From Hybos culiciformis (taxonomy: Eukaryota > Arthropoda > Insecta > Diptera > Hybotidae): DNA of 64,000 nucleotides. The stretch is from positions 46,377,525 through 46,441,524 of the forward strand of contig OZ023273.1 in assembly GCA_964007475.1 (NCBI GenBank), in the 5' to 3' direction. The stretch's first letter is position 1; each line of letters begins with the position of its first letter. A program made the position numbers and the translations under genes. Positions 59,702-64,000 of the stretch are shown piece after piece. The notes below the pieces were generated by a model that was not told the origin of the DNA, made no database searches, and worked only from the letters and a program-made list of their open reading frames with translations.

Positions 59702-62700
59702 CTTTTAGGTTTTAACTTTTGGTAACAGATTTTTGATAAATATTTATTTCGAGTGAGTTTTTACGTCATAAAAACAACATAAATATTGGCTCCACTCAAG
59801 TTTCAAGTGAAAATGCTACATCAAGTTGTATCATTCTGTTGTGGTGATTAGAAATTGTCTTTTTTCCAAGAAGTAATTATTTTTTTTGAGTAATGCATGT
59901 AACAAATTACATGTCCTTGCACAATTCAAAACATTGCCGTTTGATTTCGGAAGCTTATTGTGATAATATTATATCTATTTAAAAATGAACGTTCTTGTTT
60001 CGACACTTTAAAATCTTAACCCACGAAATTTTTGCGGGGATCGTTGGTTACCGAGCTGAATAATAAAAGAGAAACGGCCGCAGAGACATGATGATGTTAA
60101 GGCCGTATAAAGTCATATTCTATTATGTTTATTAATTTTTTTTTAAACTTGAAGTTCACTTTTTCTTTTTTTATATATCTTTCGTACTAATCGAAAAAAT
60201 AAACGAAAAGAACTTGTTCTTTTCTTATTCTTTTTTTTTTTTTCTTAACTTTAATAATTTCTTGATTTTTATATGTTTCATAATTTTTATATTAATAATA
60301 ATTTTTTATTTTATGAATATTCACGGTTTATGTCTTTTTAAATTTAAAAGATGTTAACAAAAAGAAAAGTTTTTTTTTTTTTTTTCAAGAAACAGACACA
60401 AAAATTGTGTTTAGTTATAACCCCCAATTTCCATTCAATAAATTTTCAACGCTTTGATTTTTTTTTTTGTTATTTAATAATAAAAAATTATGGTTTCAAA
60501 TAAATTAAGCACAAGAAAATATTTTAATTTTTTGTGTATTTTGTCAGTAAATTTAATTTAACATAAAAATCACTTAAAACCTACATCAGATAGAAATATT
60601 TGTGAATATTTTAATTCAAATTCATAATCCGACAGGTTCCTATATTCTCGAAATAATTATGTTTTTATTGAAGATTTCAGATCTAAATTTTCCAAACTTC
60701 TTTGTCCCTATATATATTTTTGATCTAACTATTTTCCTCTAAAATAATTTGAATTTTTCGAATATTTTACTCATCTTATCCTTATTCGAGTTAGTAATAT
60801 GAATAATAAATTTCCCAGTCACAAATTCAATTCAAAGAATTTTATACAAATTCAAAACAATACTATCGTCTCCCCTTAGATGTAGCTCAACTGAATGAAC
60901 AAATATCTTTAATGTTCATTTATTTATTTTTTTATTTTTATTTAATTTTATTTAACGATTTTCGTGATATATAAATTATTTTAAGAATAATAAAAATTTT
61001 ACAAAAAATATATTTATATATTTTTTTTTTCAAAAAAAAAAAAAATAAATATTTTTTTTATATATTTTTACTTTAAAAATATATTGTAATTTTTTATGGT
61101 AATTTTACAAATTAGCCATTAATAATTTAAATAAGGGAAAAAAATCAGATAAAAAAAAATTATTAAGTTATTTGCATAGAGACAGCTAAATTGGGTTAAT
61201 GAAATCATATTGGTTAAGTAAAATTTTAGAGAGAAATAAAATATTTTCCAATCTGGATTTTCAGTTATATTTTTTGTATTAAAAAGGCTTACAACATTTG
61301 CATTGTTGTCAGATTCAGATAGTATTAATTTTTGGCAAATTCAGATATGATTCATTTTTTCTAATGATCGCATAGAATATAACTAAATGAATATTGTTTT
61401 TTCTATGTAAAAGTTTCATTCGAGCCTTTACATTGTTAGAAATATAGAATACGAATTTTAGGCGGTGCGACACCAAAGATATCATTTTTAAATTTTCGCT
61501 AGAATTTTTTATTTCAAAAAATAATTTCACACTCTAACTTGACAAATATTTGCCTCCAGCAAAAAGAAATATACAGATTCAAGATAACTTAACTTAATTT
61601 CATCCATCTTTACCGATCAGTAGAAAGATTTGAAGTCCATCAATTATAACTTAATTGAATATTAAAATCGTTTTCTTTATTTTTATAATTAGAGAAAATT
61701 GAAGCACTTGTGTAAGATATAAAGTAAAAATCTAGAACTAACTAAAACACAAAAATTATGTTCTGTACTTTTTAAGGTGTGCTAAAAATCTATGTTTTTT
61801 TTTTTGTTTTCTTGTAATAAATGTGTAAAATTGATTAGACAATTGTTACAAGCATACATAGAAAAAAAAATTTTTTTCTTCGTTCTAGAGCTCCAAATGA
61901 TTTGTTTTTGTTTCCGAAATGATTGCGCAAATATTGTATTTATAACTCTCAAATGTGTACAATTTATTCTGTTTACAATTTATGCTATCTTGTTTTTGTA
62001 TTTCAGTAAAATAATTTTTCCAATGTCTTGTTTCAACTTTTTACAGTGCTAATTTAATGCAAACGGCATCTAAGGAAATTTAGCATTGTGGGTATTAAAA
62101 AATTTTAATTTAAATTATAAATATTAAAAAAAATTTTATTGAATGTTAAATTTTATATAATTCATATCAGTGTAAGTTAAACACACAAAAAAATCAATTA
62201 TGTTGCATACACTACATATGTACAAATGAATAATAATGTTTGATATAAATGTTCAATTGAAATCGAAAAACATTTTTGGTTTAGTAATCCTATATTTACC
62301 ATTATTATTATCCATTCAAAAAATAAATCTAATCTACATACATAAAAAAAATTAAATTATACACATTTGTTATAAAATGATATTAGGGAACATAATTCAA
62401 AATTATAAAGAACAAAATTGAAAACATGTAAATAAACTATGTCTGAAGAAAAAAAAAATAATCATAAGAAAATCATGTACCAATACGTAACACAAAAAAA
62501 AAATTAATATTATATTTTTCATTTAAAATTTTTTTTTATGTTATATTTTTTGCTATAAGAAAAGCTTCACCTTGCCATTAGGGATTGAAATAAAATTTAT
62601 ATTTTAAAATATTATTTTTTTATTTTATAAATTGAAATTATATATATCGTCGTCATCCGTCGGTAAACAAGAGAAAGTAATTCAAGCACAAGACATAATT

Positions 62701-63096
62701 TAAGGTTGTTTTTTTTTTTGTAGCTAAAATAAGAGCTTTTTTTTTATAAATATAAATGATCTAAGATTTAAAGCAGGTAGTGTTCTTAATTTATTTAATG
62801 ATTCGATAAGAGTTCAATAATACAAAAAATATATAAAAAAAAGTTGAATTCACAGAAAACTCAAGAAGCTTATCTTTGGAGTCCTTTCTATATTCCAAAT
62901 GATAAATATGTATTAGTCCAAAAGCTGTAGTAAGTTTCGTAAGGTCTGAAAACAAAAACAAATACTAAACTATTTGAAAATCTTACTCATACTGCATTCA
63001 AATAACATGTGATTATTATGATGTTTAAACACTAAATTTGTAGTTTATGGTTATTGACGACCACGAAAAGCTATATGTAATATATGTATAGATGAC
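59702..63096. other. opa intron, AT-rich, with one GC-richer island
   Basis: Mostly long A/T runs. The exception is about 60,018-60,112, which contains GCGGGGATCGTTGGTTACCG and AACGGCCGCAGAGAC and is discussed as a finding. Frames at 61,315-61,530 and 61,792-62,052 are AT-driven. Confidence 0.5.
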
Positions 63097-63131
63097 AAAC
63101 TTACCTGAAATAAAAATAAAAAATTAGTTAG
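63097..63131 (-). promoter_or_regulatory. Candidate recursive splice site (ratchet point) in the opa long intron
   Basis: On the minus strand the sequence reads CTAACTAA (branch-point-like, from 63,131), then a U-rich tract, then TTTATTTCAG|GTAAGTTT with the junction between 63,105 and 63,104. A near-ideal 3' splice site is joined to a near-ideal 5' splice site with no exon between. The candidate branch A at 63,128 is 23 nt from the AG. This is the defining layout of insect ratchet points, known from long Drosophila introns. It lies in the transcribed orientation of opa, 22.5 kb upstream of the next exon. An ordinary exon is excluded because there is zero length between AG and GT, although a downstream cryptic donor could be used instead. 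Confidence 0.65.
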
Positions 63132-64000
63132 AAATTTTGTTAAAATAAAATATTGCTTTTATATTTTTTAATAAATACTGAATTATGATTCTTAATATAA
63201 GAACTAACAAATGTTATTTATAATGAATATATAAAAGGAGTGAAATATTTGTAGCTGTATACTTTTTTAAAAATTTCAATAACAAATTTTGGCTTTTATA
63301 ATCACTTTCCTTTGAAATTATTTATTTATTACATACAGTGTTCTATAGTTAAAGGGGTTTTTATAAGTTTTAGACGTCTTCAAGACATTTTATTTTGGTT
63401 TCTTGTTTTTTATGTTCAGATTGTAAACCATCTGGAAATAGTAGTTAAATTAAAAATAATTCATAAGTTGTAGAAAATAAATTGATTTTTTTTTTGTTTA
63501 CGAATTCGATTTTTCTCTTGAAAATATATTTTTTTTTAAAGGAGGAAAACTAGTATTATTTTTTATAATAAATAAGTAAATTTTCTGATAATTCATTTTA
63601 GGTTTTTTTTTTTTAATTTTTGAATCCTTTTGATATTTTCAGTTAAGAATTTTATTTTCATAAATTGATGTAATATGTACAATGTGTGTTCAGTACATTG
63701 TAAATTATGTGAGTGCGCAACTATATTTGCTTATTTGACTCTTCTATACCTCAACCGATAAAAACTTTCTTATTCTGAAATTTCAGTAAGTTTTCTTTCT
63801 TAATAATACGCGTCATGCTGAAATCAAATATTATTCAGTCACAAGGAATCCAAAAAGAAGTTTATAAAATTTTCTATCGATAAACACGATTAATAATTAA
63901 TAATTTCACTTCTGTTAGTGATAAAAGATATTACAAAAATTTAATATCAAAGAAATTAATTGAACTTTGTACGGAGATAAATTATATTAATTGCAAACAC
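63132..64000. other. opa intron continuing to the window edge
   Basis: AT-rich, with no exon recognised between the candidate recursive splice site and the end of the window. Confidence 0.5.

Larger units (their letters stand above)
40617..64000 (-). other. opa: Long opa intron, open at the window edge
   Basis: The acceptor (GTTTTAACTTTTACAG) of the zinc-finger 4/5 exon is at 40,617. Across the remaining 23.4 kb upstream on the minus strand I found no stretch encoding zinc fingers 1-3 or the N-terminal part of Opa, which should be GC-richer and easy to see. The segment is therefore read as a single long intron whose donor lies outside the window. It contains a candidate recursive splice site at 63,104/63,105, a 12-bp minisatellite, several foldback elements and a hAT-type element, listed separately. 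A missed small non-coding or alternative exon cannot be excluded. Confidence 0.8.

Overview
The window is very AT-rich (about three quarters or more A+T by eye) nuclear DNA from an animal, almost certainly an insect. The only confident protein-coding gene is the 3' part of an odd-paired (opa, ZIC-family zinc finger) gene on the minus strand. Its C-terminal tail (six-His run, then LMHPGAATAY) and zinc-finger exon fit an insect Opa. The AT-rich background, TATG/TACATA-type simple repeats and many hAT-type miniature transposons suggest a holometabolous insect, possibly a fly; that last step is inference.

Layout. Positions 1-39,495 lie downstream of opa. They form a gene-poor desert of AT-rich DNA with islands of repeats: a GC-richer block at 1-600, a foldback element at 1,328-2,194, a complex palindromic repeat cluster at 4,861-6,340, hAT-type elements with 8-bp target-site duplications at 15,485-16,041, 19,311-19,702 and 33,103-33,611, a likely related element at 27,008-27,350, and an inverted-repeat element at 36,131-36,734. 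The opa terminal exon is at 39,496-40,146. A 300-bp intron separates it from the exon for zinc fingers 4 and 5 at 40,447-40,616.

From 40,617 to the window end (over 23 kb) I find no further opa exon. This is read as one long intron, with zinc fingers 1-3 and the N terminus beyond the window edge. The intron carries a roughly 2-kb GC-rich 12-bp minisatellite inside a larger repeat cluster (47,342-50,215), several foldback elements, and a 1.2-kb hAT-type element (58,498-59,693). Near its upstream edge, at 63,104/63,105, a 3' splice site is joined directly to a 5' splice site. This is the arrangement of a recursive-splicing ratchet point and is the most interesting single signal here.

No rRNA, tRNA, CRISPR array or complete second gene could be supported. 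Nearly all other open frames are short, AT-rich and without recognisable protein character, or are translations of repeats.
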